Assembly: GCA_965284365.1 (NCBI GenBank)
Contig: OZ260079.1
Coordinates: 1,612,001 to 1,676,000 of the forward strand
Source: Phragmitibacter sp965284365
GTDB taxonomy: Bacteria > Verrucomicrobiota > Verrucomicrobiia > Verrucomicrobiales > Verrucomicrobiaceae
Length of the DNA: 64,000 nt
Direction of reading: 5' to 3'
Part shown: positions 51,466-58,582 of the stretch, in pieces
How the letters are laid out: each line of letters starts with the position of its first letter
Position numbering within the stretch: the first letter of the stretch is position 1
Notes under the pieces: model-generated
What the model was told of the DNA's origin: nothing
The model's input: only the letters and a program-made list of their open reading frames with translations
Databases searched by the model: none
Translations under genes and position numbers: made by a program

Positions 51466-52041
51466 ATGCTCCTGATCATAGACAACTACGACTCCTTTAC
51501 CTACAACCTCGTCCAGTACTTTGGCGAGATGGGAGCGGTGATGGAGATCCGTCGTAACGACGAGGTAGGGCTTGAGGACATCGAGGCACTCCAGCCCAGT
51601 CACATCTGCATTTCACCCGGCCCGTGTACGCCTTCTGAAGCGGGTATCAGCAACAAGGTCATCGAACGTTTCGGGCCAACCATTCCTCTGCTGGGTGTCT
51701 GCCTGGGTCACCAATGCATTGGCGAGGTCTTCGGCGGAGATGTCGTCCGGGCGGGGCGGCTTATGCACGGGAAAATCTCCCGCATTCATCACACCGGCCA
51801 GTCGGTCTTTGCCGGGATGCCGCAAGACTTTGAAGCGACGCGCTACCACTCTCTCCTTGTGAAGCGGAACTCTCTGCCGGATTGCCTTGAGATCACGGCG
51901 GTTTCGGAGGATGATGCTTCCGAGATTATGGGTCTCCGCCACAAGGAACTGCCCATTCACGGTGTCCAGTTTCATCCCGAAAGTATTCTCACCCAAGGTG
52001 GTAAATCCCTACTTAAGAATTTCCTGGAAATGCGCGCTTAG
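51466..52041 (+). CDS. pabA: aminodeoxychorismate / anthranilate synthase glutaminase subunit
   Basis: 191 residues, one class I glutamine amidotransferase domain. LLIIDNYDSFTYNLVQYF opens the protein, LGVCLGHQCIGEVFGG gives the nucleophile Cys79, and GVQFHPES gives His170 and Glu172, so the catalytic triad is complete. It supplies ammonia to the chorismate-binding synthase subunit (PabB or TrpE), neither of which is adjacent. The name pabA is given, but trpG fits equally well; the subunit may serve both enzymes. The next gene begins 50 bases later on the same strand. Confidence 0.93.
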   Translation: MLLIIDNYDSFTYNLVQYFGEMGAVMEIRRNDEVGLEDIEALQPSHICISPGPCTPSEAGISNKVIERFGPTIPLLGVCLGHQCIGEVFGGDVVRAGRLMHGKISRIHHTGQSVFAGMPQDFEATRYHSLLVKRNSLPDCLEITAVSEDDASEIMGLRHKELPIHGVQFHPESILTQGGKSLLKNFLEMRA

Positions 52042-52091
52042 CGGCACTTTAGTTGCTTTGCCCCTATCGCGGATCGCGCCAAGCCAAGCTT

Positions 52092-53507
52092 ATGTCTCGT
52101 CTGCAAACTCTTAGAGAAGCGCTCGCACACGCCCCCGACAATACAGCTCTCCTGCTGTTATACGGGCACGGATGCCTGGACGAATTGCATCTGGAGGAAG
52201 CTCACGAGATCTTCAGCCGCATTCTCGCACTGGAACCCGAGCACGTGGAAGCCCAGTTGTGTGAGGCCCGTGTGCTCCTGCTTAAAGGTGATACCAGTGC
52301 CGCTGCCGTGCGGGTGGATCGTATCATGCAGCGGGATCCGATGAACACCTCAGCGCTTCTGTTGCTGAGCCGTATCCATCTCACGGAAGATAACCGCGCC
52401 AAGGCGATGGAGTATTACCAGCGCGCTTTGGACATCAATGCTGCAGCGGCGGATCAGGCTCTGGAAGCTGACTTGGGGCGCCCTGTAAAGCAGTCCCTGC
52501 GTGAACGTCCTGCTCATGCGGCGGAGTCTTTTGACGATGATGAAGGCACTGAGGTGCAGCAGGACTTCTTTGATGATCCTTTCGATGAACCGCCGCCCTA
52601 TGACTGGCGGCCTGAGACCTTCTTTTCACCCGGCGACTCGGAACGTTTCCGCACCACGTTCTCGGATGTCGGTGGCATGGAAGCGCTGAAGGAAGAGATC
52701 CGGCTGAAGATCATCTATCCGCTGCAACATCCAGAGCTTTACAAAGCCTACGGCCGCAAGGTTGGTGGTGGCATCCTGCTCTATGGCCCTCCCGGCTGCG
52801 GCAAAACCATGCTGCTGCGAGCAGTGGCTGGTGAAGTGGCCTGCAACTACTTTGCGATCGGCATTCATGAGATCTTCGATCCGTTTTACGGCAGCATCGA
52901 GCGCAATCTCCATCAGATTTTTGAGACCGCCCGAGCGAACTCTCCCTGCGTGCTGGTCTTTGATGAACTGGACTCACTTGCTCCGGACCGCCGCCATGTG
53001 CGCGACAGCCAGGTGCGGAATCTTGTCAGCCAGTTCCTCACGGAACTGAACGGCCTCCGCAGCGATGATCAACGCATCCTTGTCATTGGCGCGACCAATG
53101 CACCATGGCAGTTGGATCCCGCGCTGCGCCGTCCGGGTCGTTTTGATCAGGCCATCTTTGTGCCGCCACCGGACGAAGCCGCTCGTGTGGAGATCATGCG
53201 CCTGCTGGCCAAGGATAAACCTATTGTTCAGCTTCAGGAAACCGAACTGCTGAAGGTAACGGCCGACTTCTCTGGCGCGGATCTCCGCTGGGTCTTTGAC
53301 CGTGCCTCCGAGCTTGCCCTGGCAGATGCTCTTCACTCCAAGAAGACCGTCCCCATCACGACGGAAAGCCTGGTGGAAATCGCCCGCGCTCATATCCCCA
53401 CCACCCAAGCATGGGTGGAAGGTGTGCGCGAGAATGCCCCCGCGACCATGAAGGATACCTTCTACAACGAGATGCGGAAGTTCCTGCAGGCCCCGACGAA
53501 GGGTTGA
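52092..53507 (+). CDS. TPR + AAA+ ATPase (Cdc48/FtsH-like core)
   Basis: 471 residues. Residues 1-120 contain about three TPR units (ALLLLYGHGCLDELHLEEAHEIF, AKAMEYYQRALDINA). An acidic linker (145-170) follows, then one AAA+ module: VGGMEALKEEIRLKI, Walker A GPPGCGKT with Lys238, Walker B VLVFDELDS (Asp291, Glu292), sensor 1 VIGATNAPWQLDPA and the arginine-finger region LRRPGRFD. The class resembles Cdc48/katanin-like unfoldases, here with a TPR adaptor in place of an N-domain. The ATG at 52092 is chosen. A hairpin without U tract follows at 53524. Confidence 0.9.
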   Translation: MSRLQTLREALAHAPDNTALLLLYGHGCLDELHLEEAHEIFSRILALEPEHVEAQLCEARVLLLKGDTSAAAVRVDRIMQRDPMNTSALLLLSRIHLTEDNRAKAMEYYQRALDINAAAADQALEADLGRPVKQSLRERPAHAAESFDDDEGTEVQQDFFDDPFDEPPPYDWRPETFFSPGDSERFRTTFSDVGGMEALKEEIRLKIIYPLQHPELYKAYGRKVGGGILLYGPPGCGKTMLLRAVAGEVACNYFAIGIHEIFDPFYGSIERNLHQIFETARANSPCVLVFDELDSLAPDRRHVRDSQVRNLVSQFLTELNGLRSDDQRILVIGATNAPWQLDPALRRPGRFDQAIFVPPPDEAARVEIMRLLAKDKPIVQLQETELLKVTADFSGADLRWVFDRASELALADALHSKKTVPITTESLVEIARAHIPTTQAWVEGVRENAPATMKDTFYNEMRKFLQAPTKG

Positions 53508-53523
53508 ATGGGAGTGATGTGGT

Positions 53524-53542
53524 GCCGGGCGTCCCGCCCGGC
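53524..53542 (+). terminator. GC-rich hairpin after the AAA+ gene
   Basis: GCCGGGC (53524-53530), GTCCC loop, GCCCGGC (53536-53542), 16 bases after the stop. No U tract; probably a pause or transcript-end structure. The gap 53508-53774 otherwise holds only the interspersed repeat at 53665. Confidence 0.5.
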
Positions 53543-53664
53543 CTCACCTTCGCATTACTACTGGCTCTTTCTTCCCTCCAGATCAAAGCCAACGCTATCA
53601 ATGCTTAATTTTGTAGTTTGAGAGTGTCTCTGTAGTCTTCGGCTCTCGTTGGAGTTGTGGGTTT

Positions 53665-53733
53665 GTTAGGACTACGTCAGCCTGCCAAAGCGGCGTCGCA
53701 CTGCGTTTGCCGCCGCAGTCCAAAAAATGCCCG
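53665..53733 (+). repeat. interspersed intergenic repeat, copy B
   Basis: Counterpart of 10119-10190 in the same orientation: gttaggactacgtc, aaagcggcgtcgc, tttgccgccg, and the identical 18-base core at 53713-53730. It too lies between convergent genes (AAA+ ATPase and sulfatase). Confidence 0.7.
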
Positions 53734-53774
53734 GTCTTTTTGCGTCTGCGATGGTGCTGGGCTGATGGCAAGGC

Positions 53775-55256
53775 TCAGTCTTCTTTTTCTGCTGCAGCCT
53801 TCTTCTTTCCTTTTCCCTTGCCCTTCTTCGGCTTGTCCGCATTGGCGGCATCTGTTGAAGGAGTATTTGCTGTTGGCATCGGTGCTTTTACGTCGGCACG
53901 CCAAGCGTTCAGTTTAGCGAGTAGCGTCTTTACCTTGTCAGCCTCTTTCTCAGCCAGATTGGTTTGCTCGCTCACATCTTCCTTCAGGTTGTAAAGCTCG
54001 TGGCGGCCGTCTTCGAGGTACTCCATCAGCTTCCAATCACCTTCGTGGATCACACTCACTGGCAGTGTCCGCCAGGTATTCTGTCCGGCACCGAGATACC
54101 CAGGGAAATGCCAGTAGAGCGCCCGCTCTTTAAGTCCGGCACCCGCATCTTCTTGCTCGAGCAATAGATTCCGGTAACTCTTGCCATCCAGAGGGTATCC
54201 AGCCTCGGGAGTTCCACCTGCCATCTCCAGTAACGTTGGATACAAGTCCACTGAGTTCACTGGAATGTCAGAGACGCGTCCGCCTTTGATATGCCCGGGC
54301 CAATAGAACAAATAGGGAACGCGCACGCCGCCTTCACTGAGCATGCCTTTCCCCCCTTTGAGCGGCGCATTGTCCGTAATGTCACCCCCTTTCTTGATGC
54401 CTTCCCGCTCGTAACCACCCACACCGCCGTTGTCACTGCTGAAGATCACAAGGGTATTCTCCGCCAAACCATTGTCTTCCAGAGCCTTGATGATGCGGCC
54501 CACGCTCTCATCCACACTGGCGATCATCGCGGCATAAGCGGGATCGTGGTGGCCACCCGCCGCTGGCTTGTCCTTGAATTTCGCGATCAGCGATTCCTTG
54601 GCATCGTGAGGAGCATGCACCCCATAGTGCGGCACATACAGAAAGAAGCTCTCGTCCTTATGTTTGCGGATAAAAGCTTCCGCATTGTCCGTCAGAAAGT
54701 CGGCGAGATACGTGCCTTCCGCATAGGGTGTCTTGGGATCGGTCTTGAAGTCAAAGTGCTTTCCGGCTGAGACGATGGCCTCATTGAATCCGCGTTGCGA
54801 AGGATGATGCTTCGGCCCGTCACCCAAATGCCATTTGCCGAACATCCCGGTGACATAACCCCCCTTCTGCATCGCTTGTGCCAAGGTCACTTTTTCCAGC
54901 GGCAATGCCACTAGGTTATCCACCGGCCGCAGCGTTCGGCTCTGCCAGTTGAAGCGGTCGATGTTACCCACCGTATAAATGCCCGTGCGCGGCCCATATT
55001 GTCCGCTCATCAGCGCCGCCCGAGTCGGCTGGCAGTTTGGCCCACAGGTGTAGCCATAGGTCATCTTCAGCCCCCGTGCGGCCATCTTGTCCAGATTCGG
55101 CGTCTCGTAATACTTGCTCCCATACACCGCCAGATCCGTGTAACCCAAGTCATCCGCGAGGATGAAGACGACATTGGGCTTCTTAATTTCTGCCGCTGAC
55201 AAAGAAGTGATGCCAACCACCAGACTAACTGCAAACCAGAAAAACAATCCTTTCAT
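53775..55256 (-). CDS. secreted type I sulfatase, arylsulfatase-like
   Basis: 493 residues from the ATG at 55256, where the signal peptide begins (KGLFFWFAVSLVVGITSLSA). First metal segment NVVFILADDLGYTDLAVYG, then the formylglycine motif CQPTR (Cys75) followed by AALMSG; position four is Thr rather than the usual Ser. GKWHLGDG and FSSDNGGVGG complete the active site. The C-terminus has a Lys/Gly-rich tail (DKPKKGKGKGKKKAA), unusual for the family. It would remove sulfate from an aryl or carbohydrate ester outside the cytoplasm. It stands alone; its strand and neighbours give no operon. Confidence 0.9.
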   Translation of the reverse strand: MKGLFFWFAVSLVVGITSLSAAEIKKPNVVFILADDLGYTDLAVYGSKYYETPNLDKMAARGLKMTYGYTCGPNCQPTRAALMSGQYGPRTGIYTVGNIDRFNWQSRTLRPVDNLVALPLEKVTLAQAMQKGGYVTGMFGKWHLGDGPKHHPSQRGFNEAIVSAGKHFDFKTDPKTPYAEGTYLADFLTDNAEAFIRKHKDESFFLYVPHYGVHAPHDAKESLIAKFKDKPAAGGHHDPAYAAMIASVDESVGRIIKALEDNGLAENTLVIFSSDNGGVGGYEREGIKKGGDITDNAPLKGGKGMLSEGGVRVPYLFYWPGHIKGGRVSDIPVNSVDLYPTLLEMAGGTPEAGYPLDGKSYRNLLLEQEDAGAGLKERALYWHFPGYLGAGQNTWRTLPVSVIHEGDWKLMEYLEDGRHELYNLKEDVSEQTNLAEKEADKVKTLLAKLNAWRADVKAPMPTANTPSTDAANADKPKKGKGKGKKKAAAEKED

Positions 55257-55438
55257 AACGATATTCAAATCGCCGCTGAAACGATCACCACCGAGCCCAT
55301 CTTCCAAGAAGCTGCCAGCGATTCGTTATGCATTTTGATCGCAGTGCGTAGACACGAAAATGCTGCGAAGACTCACGCCATCGCAGCATTCGAAATTGGG
55401 GAGGGTCGTCCGGCCAGTTTGACCGGAAAGGGCTCAGC

Positions 55439-55702
55439 TTAGATCAAGCCGGCTTCCTTGAGGACCTTGTAAGCACCGTTCTTGTTAACGGTCTTGAGGG
55501 CGCGAGCGGTGAGGCGGACTTCCACCCACTTGCCGAGCTCAGGAACGAAAATGCGCTTGTCGCGGAGATTCGGATGAATCTTGCGCTTCACACGCTTCGT
55601 GATGTGCTTACCGATACCGCCTTCTTTCTTGGCTTTACCGCTGCGGTGGATTTTGTGACCGGTGGTTACTTTCGCGCCGGTGATTTGGCAGACTCTGGAC
55701 AT
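55439..55702 (-). CDS. rpmB: 50S ribosomal protein L28
   Basis: 87 residues. SRVCQITGAKVTTGHKIHRS at the start and RFVPELGKWVEVRLTARALKT-type sequence near the end (here RIFVPELGKWVEVRLTARAL) are typical of bacterial L28. It is a small structural protein of the large ribosomal subunit. The ATG at 55702 begins the family; the open frame continues upstream without meaning. The Cys present near the N-terminus is isolated, with no CxxC pair visible, so this appears to be a zinc-free form. A candidate promoter lies at 55738-55765. Confidence 0.95.
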   Translation of the reverse strand: MSRVCQITGAKVTTGHKIHRSGKAKKEGGIGKHITKRVKRKIHPNLRDKRIFVPELGKWVEVRLTARALKTVNKNGAYKVLKEAGLI

Positions 55703-55737
55703 AGCAGTACGGTAAGGTTGAGATTGGTGGGGCGGAG

Positions 55738-55765
55738 AGGTTAACCATTTGTGGGGATTCGTCAA
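55738..55765 (-). promoter_or_regulatory. putative promoter of rpmB
   Basis: On the minus strand TTGACG (55765-55760), a 16-base spacer and TAACCT (55743-55738), 35 bases before the rpmB ATG. The spacing is slightly short and the -10 match is partial. Confidence 0.4.
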
Positions 55766-55804
55766 ATTTTTTGAAATAATTTAGCCCAGCGCCAAGGTGC
55801 TAGA

Positions 55805-56830
55805 ATGAGCAAGAAACGGGTACGCATCGGCATCGTCGGGGCAGGGGACATCGTGAAGACACGGCATTTGCCTGCGCTGAAGGCGATGCCGGAGGTGGAA
55901 ATTGTCGCCGTAAGCAACGCTTCCGTGGAGAGCAGCCGGAGATTTTGTGAAGAGTTCGCCCCCGAGGCAGAGCCGATGCAATATTGGCCGGAACTGGTGA
56001 GCCGGGATGATCTGGACGCGATCTGGATCGGCACGCCGCCTATTCTGCACAGTGAAGTGAGCTGCTACGCTCTACGCACGGGCAAGCATGTCTTTTGCCA
56101 GGCGCGAATGGCGCGGAGCCTGTCAGAGGCCCAACTGATGTGGGAAGCGGGCATCAGCAGCCATTCCAGGGTTTCCATGCTCTGCCCGGCGCCCCATGGG
56201 ATGCGAGGAGACGTGACGATCCGGCGGCTCCTGGCGGAAGGCGCGATAGGCCAACCTCATCAGGTCACGCTGCATAGTCTAAGCGAATCCTGGCTCAATC
56301 CTGAAGCACCGGCGCACTGGCGGCAGCGGGTGGACATGAGTGGGCTGCAGGTGCTGACTTTCGGCATCTACGTGGAGGTCTTGCAACGCTGGCTGGGAGA
56401 CATTGTGGCCGTACAAGCCGATGGGAGCGTCGTGTTTCGCGAGCGACAGGGCTACGAAGTGGAGGTCCCGGACTTCCTGCATGTGCTTTGCACCTTCCGG
56501 AGCGGCGCCAAGGGCAGTCTGAACTTCAGCGGGGTGGCTGCTCACGGGCCGCAGGATACACTCGCCATTTACGGCGACAAAGGAACGCTCACCTATAACT
56601 TTATCACCGATGAAATCCGTCTTGGCCCTGTGGGAGGGAGCATGGAGGCCGTGACCATTCCGCCGGAGGAAATCAAGGAATGGACGGTGGAGCGTGATTT
56701 CATTAATGCCGTGCTCAATCCGGAAGTGCCACGGCCAAAGCCGGACTTCCTGGAAGGGCTGAAGTATATGCGCGTGGTCCAGGCGGCCGCAGAGAGCATG
56801 GATGGTGGCGATATGGTGAGGGTGGCCTAA
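55805..56830 (+). CDS. Gfo/Idh/MocA-family oxidoreductase without the EKP motif
   Basis: 341 residues. N-terminal Rossmann domain with RIGIVGAGDIVKTRHLPALK binding NAD(P), IWIGTPPILHSE, then GKHVFCQARMARSLSEAQ. In most members the last segment is GKHVxxEKPMA; here QAR stands in place of EKP, so the usual catalytic Lys is absent. The C-terminal alpha/beta domain contains TLAIYGDKGTLTYNF and ends in FLEGLKYMRVVQAAAES. It may act on sugars or sugar-like compounds. CQARMA forms are recalled in related proteins, so this is probably a subfamily trait. It faces the methyltransferase gene (17-base gap, convergent). Confidence 0.88.
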   Translation: MSKKRVRIGIVGAGDIVKTRHLPALKAMPEVEIVAVSNASVESSRRFCEEFAPEAEPMQYWPELVSRDDLDAIWIGTPPILHSEVSCYALRTGKHVFCQARMARSLSEAQLMWEAGISSHSRVSMLCPAPHGMRGDVTIRRLLAEGAIGQPHQVTLHSLSESWLNPEAPAHWRQRVDMSGLQVLTFGIYVEVLQRWLGDIVAVQADGSVVFRERQGYEVEVPDFLHVLCTFRSGAKGSLNFSGVAAHGPQDTLAIYGDKGTLTYNFITDEIRLGPVGGSMEAVTIPPEEIKEWTVERDFINAVLNPEVPRPKPDFLEGLKYMRVVQAAAESMDGGDMVRVA

Positions 56831-56847
56831 ATGGCGTCGCTGCTCCT

Positions 56848-57882
56848 TTAGCCAAGCTTCTTGCCCGTCATGAAGCCACGATCGGCGGCGGTGTCACGGT
56901 AGGTGCCAGGAATGAAGCCGGCTTCGGAGAGGAGTTCCGAGTATTCACCGAAGGAATAGCATTTCCCCTGGGTGGAATGCATGAGCATGGCGGAGTATTC
57001 CGCGACGGCGAGGGGGCCGTTTTTGCCCGGGTTGATGAACGCATCATGGATGATGAGTGTGCCGCCGGGCTTCAGGGTACGGAATGAAAGGGCGAGCAAA
57101 TGCCGCACTTCCTTCAGGCCCCAGTCATGAAGGACATTGGAGTAGAGGTGGACATCGCAGTCGGTGGGCAACTCATCCTTGTGCAGATCGCCGGTAGCGA
57201 CGGTGACACGGCCGGTGTAGCCGCGCTCTTCAATGCCGCGCTGCGCGATACGGTCTACGGGAGACTGTTCATAGACGGTGGCTTCGAGGTTGGGATAATG
57301 AGCGCAGAAAGTGCAGGCGTAAATGCCGCTGCCCCCGCCGATGTCCAGCAGGCGGCTATAGCCGGAAAGGTCCGTCCGTTTCGCAAGAGCCTGCGAGAGG
57401 AAAATGCCACGGCAATCCATGGCGGCGGTGAAGCTTCGGGAGAATTCCTCTGTCTCCATGGCGCGGTGCCAGTCCAACTTCTCCGGACCGCTGCCCCACA
57501 CTGCCGGTTTGTCCGTGCGCAGCACTTCCAGGAAGTCTTTGGCAATGGGCCGGTCTTTTAACGAGGCGTAATACGGCGTGAGATTCCAGGGGGAGCCGTT
57601 GGAAAGGTGCTCGCGAGCGCTGGCCGTGATTTGATAGATGCCGTTTTGCAATGCAATGAAGCCATTGGCGGCGCAGAGGGTCAGAAGAACATCCAAAGGA
57701 CGTTCCGCGAACTGATAGTGATCCTGGATGGCCTGCTTGGTGGACGGATTCGCACCGAGCCAAGTAAAGAGATCAAGATGAACGATCGCCGTGAGGATGA
57801 GATCACCGGCATAGATGCCATCGCGGTAGCGATAGGCGCGGAGGGGATCTGACTTGGGAGAAGCGGTGAGGTCGAGCATCAC
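56848..57882 (-). CDS. O-methyltransferase family 2-like SAM enzyme
   Basis: 344 residues. An N-terminal winged-helix dimerisation part (LDLFTWLGANPSTKQAIQDH, PLDVLLTLCAANGFI) precedes the SAM domain with SRLLDIGGGSGIYACTF, CDVHLYSNVLHDWGLKEV (His-Asp-Trp as in catalytic sites of this family), and LKPGGTLIIHDAFINP. It is built like small-molecule O-methyltransferases (hydroxyneurosporene/acetylserotonin type). Substrate unknown. The gene converges with the Gfo/Idh/MocA gene at its 3' end (17-base gap). Start at 57882 or the next Met. Confidence 0.88.
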   Translation of the reverse strand: MMLDLTASPKSDPLRAYRYRDGIYAGDLILTAIVHLDLFTWLGANPSTKQAIQDHYQFAERPLDVLLTLCAANGFIALQNGIYQITASAREHLSNGSPWNLTPYYASLKDRPIAKDFLEVLRTDKPAVWGSGPEKLDWHRAMETEEFSRSFTAAMDCRGIFLSQALAKRTDLSGYSRLLDIGGGSGIYACTFCAHYPNLEATVYEQSPVDRIAQRGIEERGYTGRVTVATGDLHKDELPTDCDVHLYSNVLHDWGLKEVRHLLALSFRTLKPGGTLIIHDAFINPGKNGPLAVAEYSAMLMHSTQGKCYSFGEYSELLSEAGFIPGTYRDTAADRGFMTGKKLG

Positions 57883-57974
57883 CCTCAGTATGTGGGGACT
57901 ATGCCGCTACGCAAGGGGTGGGCAGCGGTAGTGGGGTGTTTATCTGAGAACAATGCTCAGCCCCAAAAGACAAT

Positions 57975-58004
57975 TGGCCCCGTCATCCAGAGGACGCGGG
58001 GCCA
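57975..58004 (-). terminator. hairpin after the double-HMA gene
   Basis: Minus strand TGGCCCC / GGGGCCA with further pairing (GTC/GAC across a small bulge), 22 bases past the stop, followed by AATTGTCTTTTGG. Confidence 0.65.
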
Positions 58005-58025
58005 TGCGAGAGAATCCTCTTACGC

Positions 58026-58523
58026 TTACTTCAAAGTGCCGTGGAGGCCGTGCTTGTTCAGCGCGGCGGCGAGTTCGGCTTTGCTAAACTCACCTTCAAC
58101 AGTGAAGCTCTTGGCGCCTTTGGTGGCGTCGTGTTTGCTCACGCCCTTCACGGAAGTGACGGCCTCGTCGACGGCCTTGACGCACTTGCCACAGCAAAGG
58201 TGAACGCCAGCCACGGTGGAGGTTTTTACCTGGGCATCAGCAACGGTGGGGGGAGACACTTCACTGCCGGTGCCGTAATAGCCAGCTTCCATGAGCGCTT
58301 CGACGGCCTTCTTACCAGCGGCATCGGTCTTCGCCTTAATGATGACCGTCTCGTCTTCTACGGTGGCTGTAACGCCGGAAACGGAAGTGATGGCCTTGGT
58401 GATGCCCTTGGAGCAGCCTCCGCAGCAGTTATGCACCCCGGAGAGGGTAATGGTGGATTCCGCCATGGCCGGAAGGGCGAGGGCAAGAACAGCAAGCGAG
58501 AGCAGGTTGGCGATTTTCTTCAT
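58026..58523 (-). CDS. secreted protein with two heavy-metal-associated (HMA) domains
   Basis: 165 residues. A signal peptide (KKIANLLSLAVLALALPAMA) is followed by two HMA-like domains. The first has GVHNCCGGCSKGI and the second GVHLCCGKCVKAV, so each keeps a CxxC pair with one extra Cys before it. Secondary structure fits the beta-alpha-beta HMA fold (VSGVTATVEDETVIIKAK). HMA domains bind Cu(I), Zn or related ions; as a secreted form it could be a periplasmic metal carrier or buffer. It lies 59 bases after glnD on the same strand; co-transcription is possible. The ATG at 58523 begins the signal peptide. Confidence 0.88.
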   Translation of the reverse strand: MKKIANLLSLAVLALALPAMAESTITLSGVHNCCGGCSKGITKAITSVSGVTATVEDETVIIKAKTDAAGKKAVEALMEAGYYGTGSEVSPPTVADAQVKTSTVAGVHLCCGKCVKAVDEAVTSVKGVSKHDATKGAKSFTVEGEFSKAELAAALNKHGLHGTLK

Positions 58524-58582
58524 AATGTCGTGGCAGTAAGACGCGGGTTTCGCATCGGTATTTTCATACGGGGCTCGTTTTC

